Source of the DNA: Streptomyces lydicus | Lineage (GTDB): Bacteria > Actinomycetota > Actinomycetes > Streptomycetales > Streptomycetaceae | DNA length: 61,910 nt | Direction of reading: 5' to 3' | Assembly (NCBI RefSeq): GCF_000717345.1 | Contig: NZ_JNZA01000042.1 | Span: 1 to 61,910 of the forward strand | Shown here: one piece after another, positions 32,870 to 40,408 of the stretch | Position numbering within the stretch: the stretch's first letter is position 1 | How the letters are laid out: each line of letters begins with the position of its first letter | The notes under the pieces: model-generated | Seen by the model: the letters and a program-made list of their open reading frames with translations, nothing else | What the model was told of the DNA's origin: nothing | Database searches by the model: none | Made by a program: the position numbers and the translations under genes

Positions 32870-33470
32870 CCAGTGCTTGTGAGCGCTCACGTCTCCCGGC
32901 TCGGTCTCCAGAGCCTCGCGGTCGAGTTTCAGCATGACGAGGAAGAACAGGCCGCCTACGAGGAGCAGACCGACCACGATCAGGGCGGGGGCGAGCGCCT
33001 CGGTGGTCGAGACCAGCACGAACAGCGAGGCGACCGACCACACCAGCGCGCAGACCGCGACCGGCGCCTCGAACCACCCGAGGTCGAACGCGCCCTTCTT
33101 GCGTTCCAGTCGGCGGCGCACCCGCCAGGTAGAGGACGGTGGTCGAGCCGTAGATGATCGCCGGGAGGATCGTCGACGCGGTGATCAGCTGCAGCAGTGC
33201 GACGCCCGGCAGCGCGACCATCAGGACGATTCCCACGGCGAAGATCAGGATCGTCGCCGGGACCGGTGTGCGGGTGCGCGGGCTGACCCGCCGCATCAGC
33301 CGGTGGGCGGGGAACCGGGCATCGCGTGACATCGCGAAGACGATGCGCGAGCACGCGGTCATCACCACCATGCCAGCGCCGAAGAAGAACGTGATCGCGA
33401 TCAGGAGCGTTCTCTCCATCGCCGGCCCCAGCTGATCACGCATGATCGCCGCCACCGGCGATTCGCTGGC
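32870..33470 (-). pseudogene. APC-family amino acid permease remnant
   Basis: Only the C-terminal part of an amino acid/polyamine permease survives. Reading leftwards from about 33470, one frame gives VAAIMRDQLGPAMERTLLIA, further helices and SRIVFAMSRDARFPAHRLMRRVSP, up to STTVLYLA. Then an extra G (GCGGGTGCGC where GCGGTGCGC is expected, near 33125) shifts the frame, and the sequence continues as RRRLERKKGAFDLGWFEAPVAVCALVWS and two more helices to about 32870. The N-terminal half is absent, replaced at about 33464-33470 by a Shedu remnant on the other strand. It is not functional. Confidence 0.85.
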
Positions 33471-33846
33471 GGCGGGACATCTTCGAGCTGAAGCGCCCAG
33501 ACATGGGGTGATCCTCTACGACAGCACTCATCGGAACTGGTATTGGTCCGCAAACACGGCCAAGGCCATCGGCCAATGTCATCGGTACCTCGACACACTG
33601 CATCGAGCAGCTCAGCAGGGCTTGCCCGACCGACCGGAGATCACTACCTACCACCCGCGGGCCGTCGTAATCGGCCGATCTCATGATTGGGACAAGACCA
33701 GGCTGCACGCACTGCACGGGCTCAACAGCAGGATGCACGGCATCACAGTGATGACGTACGACCAGCTCCTGGCCCAATGTGTCTCTCTCCTCGATCAGCT
33801 CTCCTCTCAAGAGGCTGAAGAGGTGGCAGACGACCTGTCTGCCTGA
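33464..33846 (+). pseudogene. Shedu (SduA, DUF4263) anti-phage nuclease remnant
   Basis: The C-terminal half of a Shedu-type nuclease is readable in two frames. Frame one (33464-33508) gives RWRRDIFELKRPDMG, with the ExK catalytic motif (E-L-K) and KRP typical of DUF4263. A one-base deletion at about 33506-33509 makes TGA; frame two then continues VILYDSTHRNWYWSANTAKAIGQCHRYLD (the conserved Q of the nuclease core) and HPRAVVIGRS...LNSRMHGITVMTYDQLLAQC, the DUF4263 ending. The N-terminal regulatory part is missing. Shedu systems defend against phages by DNA cleavage; this copy is dead. The family call rests on motif recognition. Confidence 0.7.
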
Positions 33847-33987
33847 GCAGACGCCGAAGACACGCCTGCACGAGTCGTGCTGCGCCATTGCCAGTCCCAC
33901 GCCTTGCTGACTCACGTGCCCTGAGGCGAGAGAGGCCCCTGCATCGTTGCCGGTCCGGGGGCCCTTGACCGCATGCAGCCCCGAAGA

Positions 33988-34238
33988 TCAGCCCTTCCCA
34001 CAGATGACCTGCTTGAGCTTGGCAACTACCTGCACCAGATCCCGCTGCTGCTCCACCGCCTGACCGATCGGCTTGTATACACCCGGGATCTCATCTACGA
34101 CGCCAGAGTCCTTGCGGCACTCCATCCCCGCGTCTGCTCCTCCAGGTCCCGCGCCGAGTACTTCCGTTTGGCGGCGTTCCGGCTCATCCTCCGACCGGCG
34201 CCGCGCGAGGCCGAGTTAAAGGACACGAGGTGCGCGTT
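33988..34238 (-). pseudogene. Displaced, decayed copy of the rtcB 3' end
   Basis: About 250 bases are roughly four-fifths identical to the last 250 bases of the intact rtcB (35714-35962), in the same orientation and ending at the equivalent stop (33988). The reading frame gives FNSASRGAGRRMSRNAAKRK, then DLEEQTRG, then after a one-base deletion DSGVVDEIPGVYKPIG and finally LKQVICGKG. The guanylylated histidine of RtcB (SHGAGR in the intact gene) is Arg here. Similarity stops sharply near 34238. It is most simply the original gene end, pushed away by an insertion that supplied a replacement end. Confidence 0.85.
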
Positions 34239-34572
34239 ATGCAGGGCGTGGAGACCCAAGCCCCCGGCTCGCACCCGGCTGGCGGTTCAAGCGCCAGGGT
34301 TACGGCTGGCCAGAAACCGCCACCCGTTCGATCGATGGTTCATCGTCCGTGCTTTGTGGTGTGAGCCTCACGGTGGGGCCTGTGAACCCCGTTCGTGCGC
34401 CTTGGCGGAGTGGCGCCGTGACTGCTTCGACCCTGTGGCGTGCCATGGGGAAGTGACCAGGAACCTTGGCGTTGGACGGCTCCGGCGGATCGCAGATCGG
34501 CGTGCTGCCGGGCGACGTCGGCGGCGACGGAACTCGCGTTTCGCGGCGGATGGTCCTACGGGCAGCAATCGC
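34239..34572. other. Gap between the rtcB remnant and the pentapeptide gene
   Basis: This 334-base stretch has apparently lower GC content than core genes and no recognised gene. Frames crossing it lack start signals. A CTGGCG-GTTCAAG-CGCCAG hairpin at about 34282-34300 recalls a tRNA T-arm, but no tRNA surrounds it. No integrase, transfer gene or clear att core was found. Confidence 0.5.
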
Positions 34573-35517
34573 ATGCAGTGGGTCGGATTGCTGGCAGTGA
34601 GCTTGCCGGGGGTCGCTGCGCTGGCCGCATTGCTGTTCACCTGGAGGCAGGTGGGGCAGACCAGCATAGAACTACGAATCAGTGAGCAGGGACAGATCAC
34701 CAACCGGTACAACGCCGCGATCAACAACTTGGGATCACAGTCCATCGATGTACGCCTCGGGGGAATGTACGCCCTGCAGCGCATCATGCAGGATTCCACG
34801 CGCGACCATCCCACGGTCGTATCGGTCCTGTCCGCGTACGTACGTCAGCACGCCCCTCTTCCGGCCAGTGGGGCCAACAAGTCTCAGGCCACGTCAGAAG
34901 GGAAATCGCCAGATGCGGATATTCAGGCGGTCATAAACGTATTGGCTCATCGCCGACCCGCCTTCGACAAGGGGACAACGGTCGATCTGAGTCGCACCGA
35001 TCTGAGCGGGCTGAAGTCCATGGGCACCGGCACCATCAACTTCCGCGAAGCGGACCTGACAGGGGCAGACCTCCGTGGCGCGGACCTTTCCAATGCAGAC
35101 CTGAGCCTAGCGTCGCTGTTCGGCGCGAACCTCACGCAGGCAACCCTGTTGGGAACGAATCTCCGTGGTGCCCACCTGAACAATGCGATCTTGACCAAGA
35201 CCAGCGTCTGCGGCACCGACACGTTCACCGACCCTGAGACTGGGAAGGCTACGTACTTCTGCCCGGATCTGACTAGTGCGGACTTGGGTGAAGCAAAACT
35301 GAATGGCGCAAGCCTGGCCCACACGAAACTGACCGGCGCGTACTTGACCCACGCGGATCTGACCGACGCGGACCTCACCGGCGCGGATCTAACCGACGCG
35401 GATCTAACCGACGCAGACCTCAGGAACGCGAACTTCACTGGCGCACGGCTCAGAGGAGTGACGCTAAACGGAGCGAAGGTGGAAGGGGCCCGAGGACTGC
35501 CGTCATCGAGTCGCTAG
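34573..35517 (+). CDS. Membrane-anchored pentapeptide repeat protein
   Basis: A 314-residue protein. One membrane helix lies near the start (LLAVSLPGVAALAALLFTWR). Then comes a conserved linker (ITNRYNAAINNLGSQSIDVRLGGMYALQRIMQDSTRDHPTVVSVLSAYVRQH) and from about residue 138 a right-handed beta-helix of A(D/N)LXX pentapeptides (ADLTGADLRGADLSNADL and so on), interrupted by a Cys-bearing loop. This arrangement is common in streptomycetes; the function is unknown. The start is uncertain: ATG 34573 was chosen directly before the helix. It lies between the two rtcB 3' ends and is probably cargo of the insertion. Confidence 0.85.
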   Translation: MQWVGLLAVSLPGVAALAALLFTWRQVGQTSIELRISEQGQITNRYNAAINNLGSQSIDVRLGGMYALQRIMQDSTRDHPTVVSVLSAYVRQHAPLPASGANKSQATSEGKSPDADIQAVINVLAHRRPAFDKGTTVDLSRTDLSGLKSMGTGTINFREADLTGADLRGADLSNADLSLASLFGANLTQATLLGTNLRGAHLNNAILTKTSVCGTDTFTDPETGKATYFCPDLTSADLGEAKLNGASLAHTKLTGAYLTHADLTDADLTGADLTDADLTDADLRNANFTGARLRGVTLNGAKVEGARGLPSSSR

Positions 35518-35655
35518 AGATGTTTATCTAGACTAGAACTCAGGGGCCGCCAGGAACGGACGGCGGTACATGGGCGGCGCCCCGGACATAGACACCGCGC
35601 TGACATGCCCAAAGCCACGGACCAGAAGGTTGCAGGAATATGCCTCTCCCTTCAG

Positions 35656-35690
35656 CAAAAAGCCCCAGACCGCATCCAGTCCAGGGCTTT
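35656..35690 (-). terminator. Rho-independent terminator of rtcB
   Basis: On the minus strand AAAGCCC and GGGCTTT flank an 8-base loop region, with GAC/GTC extending the stem across two mismatches. It is followed by TTTTTGC. It lies 24 bases after the rtcB stop codon. Confidence 0.75.
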
Positions 35691-35713
35691 GTCGATCACG
35701 TGCAGTGCTGGCC

Positions 35714-36907
35714 TCAGCCCTTCACGCAGACGACCTGCTTGAGGTGGGCGACGACCTCCACCAGGTCCCGCTGCTGCTCCATGACCTTCTCGATCGGCTT
35801 GTAGGCGCCCGGGATCTCGTCGATCACGCCGGAGTCCTTGCGGCACTCCACACCCCGCGTCTGCTCCTCCAGGTCACGCGTCGAGAAGCGCTTCTTGGCG
35901 GCGTTCCGGCTCATCTTGCGGCCGGCACCGTGCGAGGCCGAGTTGAAGGACGCGGCGTTCCCGAGGCCCTTGACGATGTACGAGCCGGTGCCCATCGAGC
36001 CGGGGATGATGCCGTACTCGCCGCTGCCCGCCCGGATGGCACCCTTACGGGTCACCAGGAGGTCCATGCCCTCGTACCGCTCCTCCGCCACGTAGTTGTG
36101 GTGGCAGGAGATGACCTGGTCGAAGGTGACCTTGGCCTTCTTGAACTCCCGGCGGATCACGTCCTGGGTCAGGGCCATCATGATCTCGCGGTTGTGCTTG
36201 GCGTACTCCTGCGCCCAGAACAGGTCGTTGCGGTAGGCCGCCATCTGCGGGGTGTCCGCGATGAAGACGGCGAGGTCGCGGTCGACCAGGCCCTGGTTCT
36301 GCGGCAGCTTCTGGGCCACGCCCATGTGGTACTCGGCCAGCTCCTTGCCGATGTTGCGCGACCCGGAGTGCAGCATGATCCACACGGACTGGTCGGCGTC
36401 GACGCAGAATTCCCAGAAGTGGTTGCCGCCACCGAGCGAGCCCATCTGCTTCACGGCCCGCTCCCGGCGGAACCTGACCGCTTCCGCGACCCCGTCGAAC
36501 CGCGTCCAGAAGTCGTCCCAGCCGGCCGTCGGGACGCCGTGCAGCCGCCCGGGGTCGACCGGATCGTCGTGCATCCCCCGCCCCACCGGGAGCACCTGCT
36601 CGATCTTCGAGCGGAGCCGGGAGAGGTCGCCGGGCAGGTCGTTGGCGGTCAGCGAGGTCTTCACCGCGCTCATTCCGCAGCCGATGTCGACGCCGACCGC
36701 CGCCGGGCAGACCGCGCCGCGCATCGCGATCACCGAGCCGACCGTGGCGCCCTTGCCGTAGTGCACGTCCGGCATCACGGCCAGGCCCTTGATCCACGGG
36801 AGGGTGGCGACATTGCGCAGCTGCTGCATGGCGACGTCCTCGACCGTGGCCGGATCCGTCCACATCCGGATCGGTACCTGTGCGCCGGGCACCTCGACGT
36901 ACGACAT
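35714..36907 (-). CDS. rtcB: RNA 3'-phosphate ligase RtcB
   Basis: A 397-residue GTP- and Mn2+-dependent ligase that joins RNA 3'-phosphate or 2',3'-cyclic phosphate ends to 5'-OH ends in RNA repair. Metal ligands include VGVDIGCGM (Asp74, Cys77) and GGGNHFWEF; the guanylylated His is in SASHGAGRKMSRN near residue 315. The ATG at 36907 has GAGGAAG directly upstream. A frame upstream to 37018 is rejected. No archease or RtcR regulator is next to it. Its last 80 codons exist in a second, decayed copy 1.7 kb downstream. Confidence 0.95.
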   Translation of the reverse strand: MSYVEVPGAQVPIRMWTDPATVEDVAMQQLRNVATLPWIKGLAVMPDVHYGKGATVGSVIAMRGAVCPAAVGVDIGCGMSAVKTSLTANDLPGDLSRLRSKIEQVLPVGRGMHDDPVDPGRLHGVPTAGWDDFWTRFDGVAEAVRFRRERAVKQMGSLGGGNHFWEFCVDADQSVWIMLHSGSRNIGKELAEYHMGVAQKLPQNQGLVDRDLAVFIADTPQMAAYRNDLFWAQEYAKHNREIMMALTQDVIRREFKKAKVTFDQVISCHHNYVAEERYEGMDLLVTRKGAIRAGSGEYGIIPGSMGTGSYIVKGLGNAASFNSASHGAGRKMSRNAAKKRFSTRDLEEQTRGVECRKDSGVIDEIPGAYKPIEKVMEQQRDLVEVVAHLKQVVCVKG

Positions 36908-36951
36908 AACTTCCTCATTCCCCCGAAAACATGAAAAACGCAAAAGCCGGA

Positions 36952-36968
36952 CAAGATGCCTGATCTTG
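36952..36968. promoter_or_regulatory. Small palindrome in the rtcB divergent promoter
   Basis: CAAGAT-GCCTG-ATCTTG is a perfect 6-5-6 inverted repeat between rtcB and the divergent lipoprotein gene. It could be an operator; the 162-base gap is otherwise without recognised features. Confidence 0.4.
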
Positions 36969-37069
36969 GACGCCGGACCGGCGTATGCGGCAACGCGTGC
37001 GGTAGACATTGTGTCCATCGGCCGCCACTCGGCGGCAACCGCATTTCGCAGGGGAAGGAGCCGCGAACG

Positions 37070-37960
37070 ATGGCACGGAAGTCGTTCGTACCCGGGGCCG
37101 CACTGGTGGCAGCCGCGGCACTGGCCGCCGGCCTCGCCGGCTGCAGCGGTGGCTCCAGCAGCGGCGCCGGGGCCGCGGACGCCAAGAGCGGGGACGCCGC
37201 CGCCGCGACGCAGGCCGCCGAACCGGGCCGCTACCAGACCCTCCCGGAAGCCTGTGGGCTGCCCTCACGCAGCACGCTGCACGCCATGCTGCCCGGCGAC
37301 GGACAGCGCCTGTCGAGCGCCGACGCCGAGAAGCTCTACGCCGGTCAGGCCGACATCACCTACGACACCGACCGCCGGGTCGGCTGCCACTGGACCCGCG
37401 AGACCACCGAGGGCACCCGCCACCTGAGCCTCGACATCCAGCGCGTGGTCTCCTACGACGCCTCCGTCAGCGATGACGACAAGGCGCAGGGGATCTACGA
37501 CGGCAAGGAACTCGCCGCGCAGATCCCGTCCGCCGGCGCGGACTCCGGCGCGCCCACCCCGTCCCCCTCCGCGAAGGACAAGGGCAAGGGCACCGCGGCG
37601 GACGGCGTGGCGAACGCGGCCGGCAAGCCGAGCGGCAAGGCCACCGCGGCGGGCAAGGGCGGCAAGGCGACGCCGGGCGCCCCGTCGTCCGCGACCGGCA
37701 CCGGCGCGGACGCGGGCGGATCGACCGCCCCGCGGGTGCTGGACGGCCTCGGGGACGCGGCGTTCCTGGACGACAAGCTGGCCACCGCGGACTCCGGTGT
37801 GCACCGCGACGTGACTGTGGTCTTTCGCACGTCGAATGTGATCGTGACGCTCACTTACGACCAGTGGTCCACGGACAAGGCGATGTTGCCGGAGAGCCAG
37901 GAACTGCAGGACAAGGCCCGTTCGCTGGCCGGGGAGCTGGTGGACAGCCTCAGCGAATAG
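37070..37960 (+). CDS. Secreted lipoprotein, DUF3558-like
   Basis: A 296-residue lipoprotein: basic n-region, hydrophobic core and lipobox LAGC (Cys25). The mature part begins with a flexible Gly/Ser/Ala linker, then YQTLPEACGLPSRSTLHAMLPG with paired cysteines (PEACG, VGCHW), resembling DUF3558-type exported proteins. An insertion of about 80 residues rich in Lys/Gly/Ala/Thr (KDKGKGTAADGVANAAGKPSG-like) splits the domain. The end ITVTLTYDQWSTD-like region returns to the fold. ATG 37070 follows GGGGAAGGAG. It is a tandem paralogue of the next gene. Confidence 0.8.
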   Translation: MARKSFVPGAALVAAAALAAGLAGCSGGSSSGAGAADAKSGDAAAATQAAEPGRYQTLPEACGLPSRSTLHAMLPGDGQRLSSADAEKLYAGQADITYDTDRRVGCHWTRETTEGTRHLSLDIQRVVSYDASVSDDDKAQGIYDGKELAAQIPSAGADSGAPTPSPSAKDKGKGTAADGVANAAGKPSGKATAAGKGGKATPGAPSSATGTGADAGGSTAPRVLDGLGDAAFLDDKLATADSGVHRDVTVVFRTSNVIVTLTYDQWSTDKAMLPESQELQDKARSLAGELVDSLSE

Positions 37961-38080
37961 TCCGCATCAGGGCAATTGCCCGATGCGGGCTGACAGTTCC
38001 CTATGTCCCATTCATTCGTCATGCGCATCGACACGAAACGGTCACCCACCCCGCCACCCCGCGTACCGTGCCGTCTAGCC

Positions 38081-38115
38081 GTACCGATGAACGTACCGAT
38101 GCCCCGGTACCGATG
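38081..38115. repeat. Three GTACCGATG repeats before the second lipoprotein
   Basis: GTACCGATG occurs at 38081-38089, 38093-38101 and 38107-38115, just upstream of the lipoprotein start at 38137. It could be a regulator-binding array or a slippage product. Confidence 0.6.
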
Positions 38116-38136
38116 ACGACGAACAGCGAAGGAACC

Positions 38137-38856
38137 ATGCACCGTTCAGCCAAGCGCCTCGCCAGCCTCCTCACCTGCGCAGCAGTACCGGTGCTGCTCG
38201 TCGCCGGCTGCTCCGGCTCGGACAGCGACAGCGCCGGTGCCGCCTCCTCGTCCGCGTCCTCCAGCAGCAGCTCGAGCGCGCCGTCGCCGACCGTCGCGCC
38301 CGCGAAGTACAAGACGCTGCCCAACCCGTGCGCGGCGTTCTCCAAGGACACCCTCAAGAAGATGCTGCCGAAGGTGAAGGACGCCTCCGGCGACCAGGGC
38401 AAGTCCACGGACAACGCGGCGCACGGCACCTGCTCCTGGAACAGCTCCGACGAGCACGGTGTCGACGGGACCCAGTTCCGCTGGCTGGACATCGGCTACC
38501 AGCGCTACGACTCGGACCCCGGCGTCGGCTCGGCCGAGAAGCGCGCCACGGAGTTCTACGCCAAGCAGATAGCCGACGCGAAGGCCACCAAGGGCGCCAA
38601 GAAGCTGGAGACGGTCAAGACCGCCGGCACCGGCGACGAGGCGACCGCGATCACCTACGACGTGAAGAAGGAGGGCAACGACTTCAAGAACACGACGCTC
38701 GTCGCCCGCGCCTCCAACATCGTCGTCACGATCAACTACAACGGGGCGGGCCTGGCCGGTGCCGACACCCCCAAGGGCGCCGACCTGCTGAAGCAGGCCC
38801 AGGCCGCCGCCAAGGAGGCGGTCGCCGCCGCCACGAACCCGAAGGCCAAGTCCTGA
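38137..38856 (+). CDS. Secreted lipoprotein, DUF3558-like (paralogue)
   Basis: A 239-residue lipoprotein with lipobox VAGC (Cys25), a Ser-rich linker (about 22 serines within 45 residues), then KYKTLPNPCAAFSKDTLKKMLPKVK and a second cysteine in GTCSWNSS. The domain matches that of the preceding gene (NPC...CSW against EAC...CHW), and both end with a VVTxNYN/VTLTYD strand, so the two arose by duplication. The role is unknown; surface ligand binding is a guess. A strong hairpin follows 40 bases after the stop. Confidence 0.82.
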   Translation: MHRSAKRLASLLTCAAVPVLLVAGCSGSDSDSAGAASSSASSSSSSSAPSPTVAPAKYKTLPNPCAAFSKDTLKKMLPKVKDASGDQGKSTDNAAHGTCSWNSSDEHGVDGTQFRWLDIGYQRYDSDPGVGSAEKRATEFYAKQIADAKATKGAKKLETVKTAGTGDEATAITYDVKKEGNDFKNTTLVARASNIVVTINYNGAGLAGADTPKGADLLKQAQAAAKEAVAAATNPKAKS

Positions 38857-38897
38857 CGCCGCACGCCTGCTGAACGCCCCGGGCACCTCAGCCGGCA

Positions 38898-38939
38898 GAG
38901 GGCCCGCACCGATGTACACGACGTACGGTGCGGGCCCTC
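38898..38939. terminator. 14-bp perfect hairpin terminator
   Basis: GAGGGCCCGCACCG (38898-38911) pairs perfectly with CGGTGCGGGCCCTC (38926-38939) around a 14-base loop that itself contains GTAC...GTAC. It follows the second lipoprotein gene. Confidence 0.85.
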
Positions 38940-39073
38940 GCGGCTGTCGCAGCTGCGCGAGGTCACTGCCGCCGGCTCGCCTCTGTGCGCCCCTCCGTCC
39001 ATACCGGCACACGCGCGCGCGGACGCATGTGCCAGGCTGTCGCCCGCAACAGACCGACTAGGAGGGGTTCTGG

Positions 39074-40279
39074 GTGGCCGCGCCACTGAAGCTGACACGC
39101 ACACACCGGATACTCATCGGAGTTGTCGTCGCCGGCGCGGTGGTCATCGCCGGCATCGGCTTCGCCGGCTCCTACGCGGCCGTGCGCGAACTGGCCGTCA
39201 AGAAGGGCTTCGGCACCTTCTCCTTCTTCCTCCCCATCGGCATCGACGCGGGCATCTGTGTCCTGCTCGCCCTGGATCTGCTGCTGACGTGGATCCGCAT
39301 GCCCTTCCCCCTGCTGCGGCAGACGGCGTGGCTGCTGACCGTCGCGACCGTGGCGTTCAATGCCGCGGCGGCGTCCGATCCGTTGGGCATGGGCATGCAT
39401 GCCGTCATCCCGGTGCTGTTCGTCGTCACCGTCGAGGCCGCCCGGCACGCGGTCGGGCGGATCGCCGACATCACCGCGGACAAGCACATGGACGGGGTGC
39501 GCATCACGCGCTGGCTGCTGTCCCCGGTCCCCACGTTCCTGTTGTGGCGACGGATGAAGCTGTGGGAACTGCGGTCGTACGACGCGGTGATCAAGCTGGA
39601 GCAGGAACGGCTCGTGTACCAGGCACGCCTGCGTTCGCGCTTCGGACGGAGCTGGCGGCGCAAGGCTCCCGTGGAGTCCCTGATGCCGCTGCGCCTCGCC
39701 CGGTACGGGGTGCCGCTGGCGGAGACCGCCCCCGCGGGGCTCGCCGCAGCGGGCATCGAACCGCAGGTGCTGCCGACGCCGCGGCAGTCCGCGCCGCCCG
39801 CGCTGGAGCCGCAGGCCGAGGAGGTCCCGAGCCAGTGGTTCGCGGCGCCGCAGAACGTCCCGTATCGGGGGAGTTACGACCCGACGTACATCCCGGAGCA
39901 GGAGCATCAGCCCCCGCACGACGCGCACCAGCGGGTCTCGACGCACGAGCAGGCCCCGGTACCGGCGCCGCGCGTACCGGAGCCCGGGCCTCAGGTCCCG
40001 GTGCCGACCGGTGCGGGCGGGACGCGCCCCCTCGGCAAGGGCACCCCGGAGCCGGCCCCCCAGCCGGCGCAGACCCCGGCCGGGGCCCCGACCGATGAGG
40101 ACCTCTACCAGGTGTTCCGCCGCTCGATAGAGGGCGAGGGCATGCCGACCCGGGGCGCTTTCGCGGCGAACCTGGAGGCGCAGTACGGCACCCGCCTGCA
40201 GGAACGGGAGCTGAACCGCTACATGGACCAGTTCAGCAACCGGCTCAACGCGGAACTCATGGAAGAGCACATCGCGTAG
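39074..40279 (+). CDS. DUF2637 domain membrane protein
   Basis: A 401-residue protein. Four membrane helices in the first 130 residues (ILIGVVVAGAVVIAGIGFAGS; FSFFLPIGIDAGICVLLALDL; TAWLLTVATVAFNAAA; AVIPVLFVVTVEAAR) match DUF2637. A middle segment with many Arg, a Pro/Gln/Glu-rich linker (residues 240-345) and a C-terminal helical domain (TDEDLYQVFRRSIEGEGMPTRGAFAANLEAQYG) that looks like a DNA-binding winged or HTH module follow. DUF2637 occurs in SpdB-like spread proteins of actinomycete plasmids and in chromosomal copies of unknown role. GTG start with GGAGG upstream. Confidence 0.85.
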   Translation: MAAPLKLTRTHRILIGVVVAGAVVIAGIGFAGSYAAVRELAVKKGFGTFSFFLPIGIDAGICVLLALDLLLTWIRMPFPLLRQTAWLLTVATVAFNAAAASDPLGMGMHAVIPVLFVVTVEAARHAVGRIADITADKHMDGVRITRWLLSPVPTFLLWRRMKLWELRSYDAVIKLEQERLVYQARLRSRFGRSWRRKAPVESLMPLRLARYGVPLAETAPAGLAAAGIEPQVLPTPRQSAPPALEPQAEEVPSQWFAAPQNVPYRGSYDPTYIPEQEHQPPHDAHQRVSTHEQAPVPAPRVPEPGPQVPVPTGAGGTRPLGKGTPEPAPQPAQTPAGAPTDEDLYQVFRRSIEGEGMPTRGAFAANLEAQYGTRLQERELNRYMDQFSNRLNAELMEEHIA

Positions 40280-40337
40280 GACACCTGCCGGCGCACGAGC
40301 AGAGGCGGGGCGTTCACCGCAAGCCTCCGCACGACAA

Positions 40338-40372
40338 CTTCGGCCCCGGGGATCCTCTCCCCGGGGCCGAAG
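40338..40372. terminator. 15-bp perfect hairpin between convergent genes
   Basis: CTTCGGCCCCGGGGA (40338-40352) pairs perfectly with TCCCCGGGGCCGAAG (40358-40372) around a 5-base loop. It lies between the DUF2637 gene and lysS, which converge, and probably terminates both. Confidence 0.9.
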
Positions 40373-40408
40373 CCGTTCTCGCCCGTGCTCGCCGCCGCCG
40401 GCGGGTGG

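Noticed and set aside
33436..33915. A 159-codon minus-strand frame over the Shedu remnant
   Set aside because: There is no start signal or family similarity; the opposite strand carries the DUF4263 motifs.
34282..34300. CTGGCG-GTTCAAG-CGCCAG considered as a tRNA T-arm or attachment site
   Set aside because: The closing pair of the T-loop does not fit and no acceptor, D or anticodon arms surround it.
35523..35545. TCTAG-A-CTAGA palindrome near the pentapeptide gene end considered as an att core
   Set aside because: It is not found at the other end of the duplicated rtcB segment.
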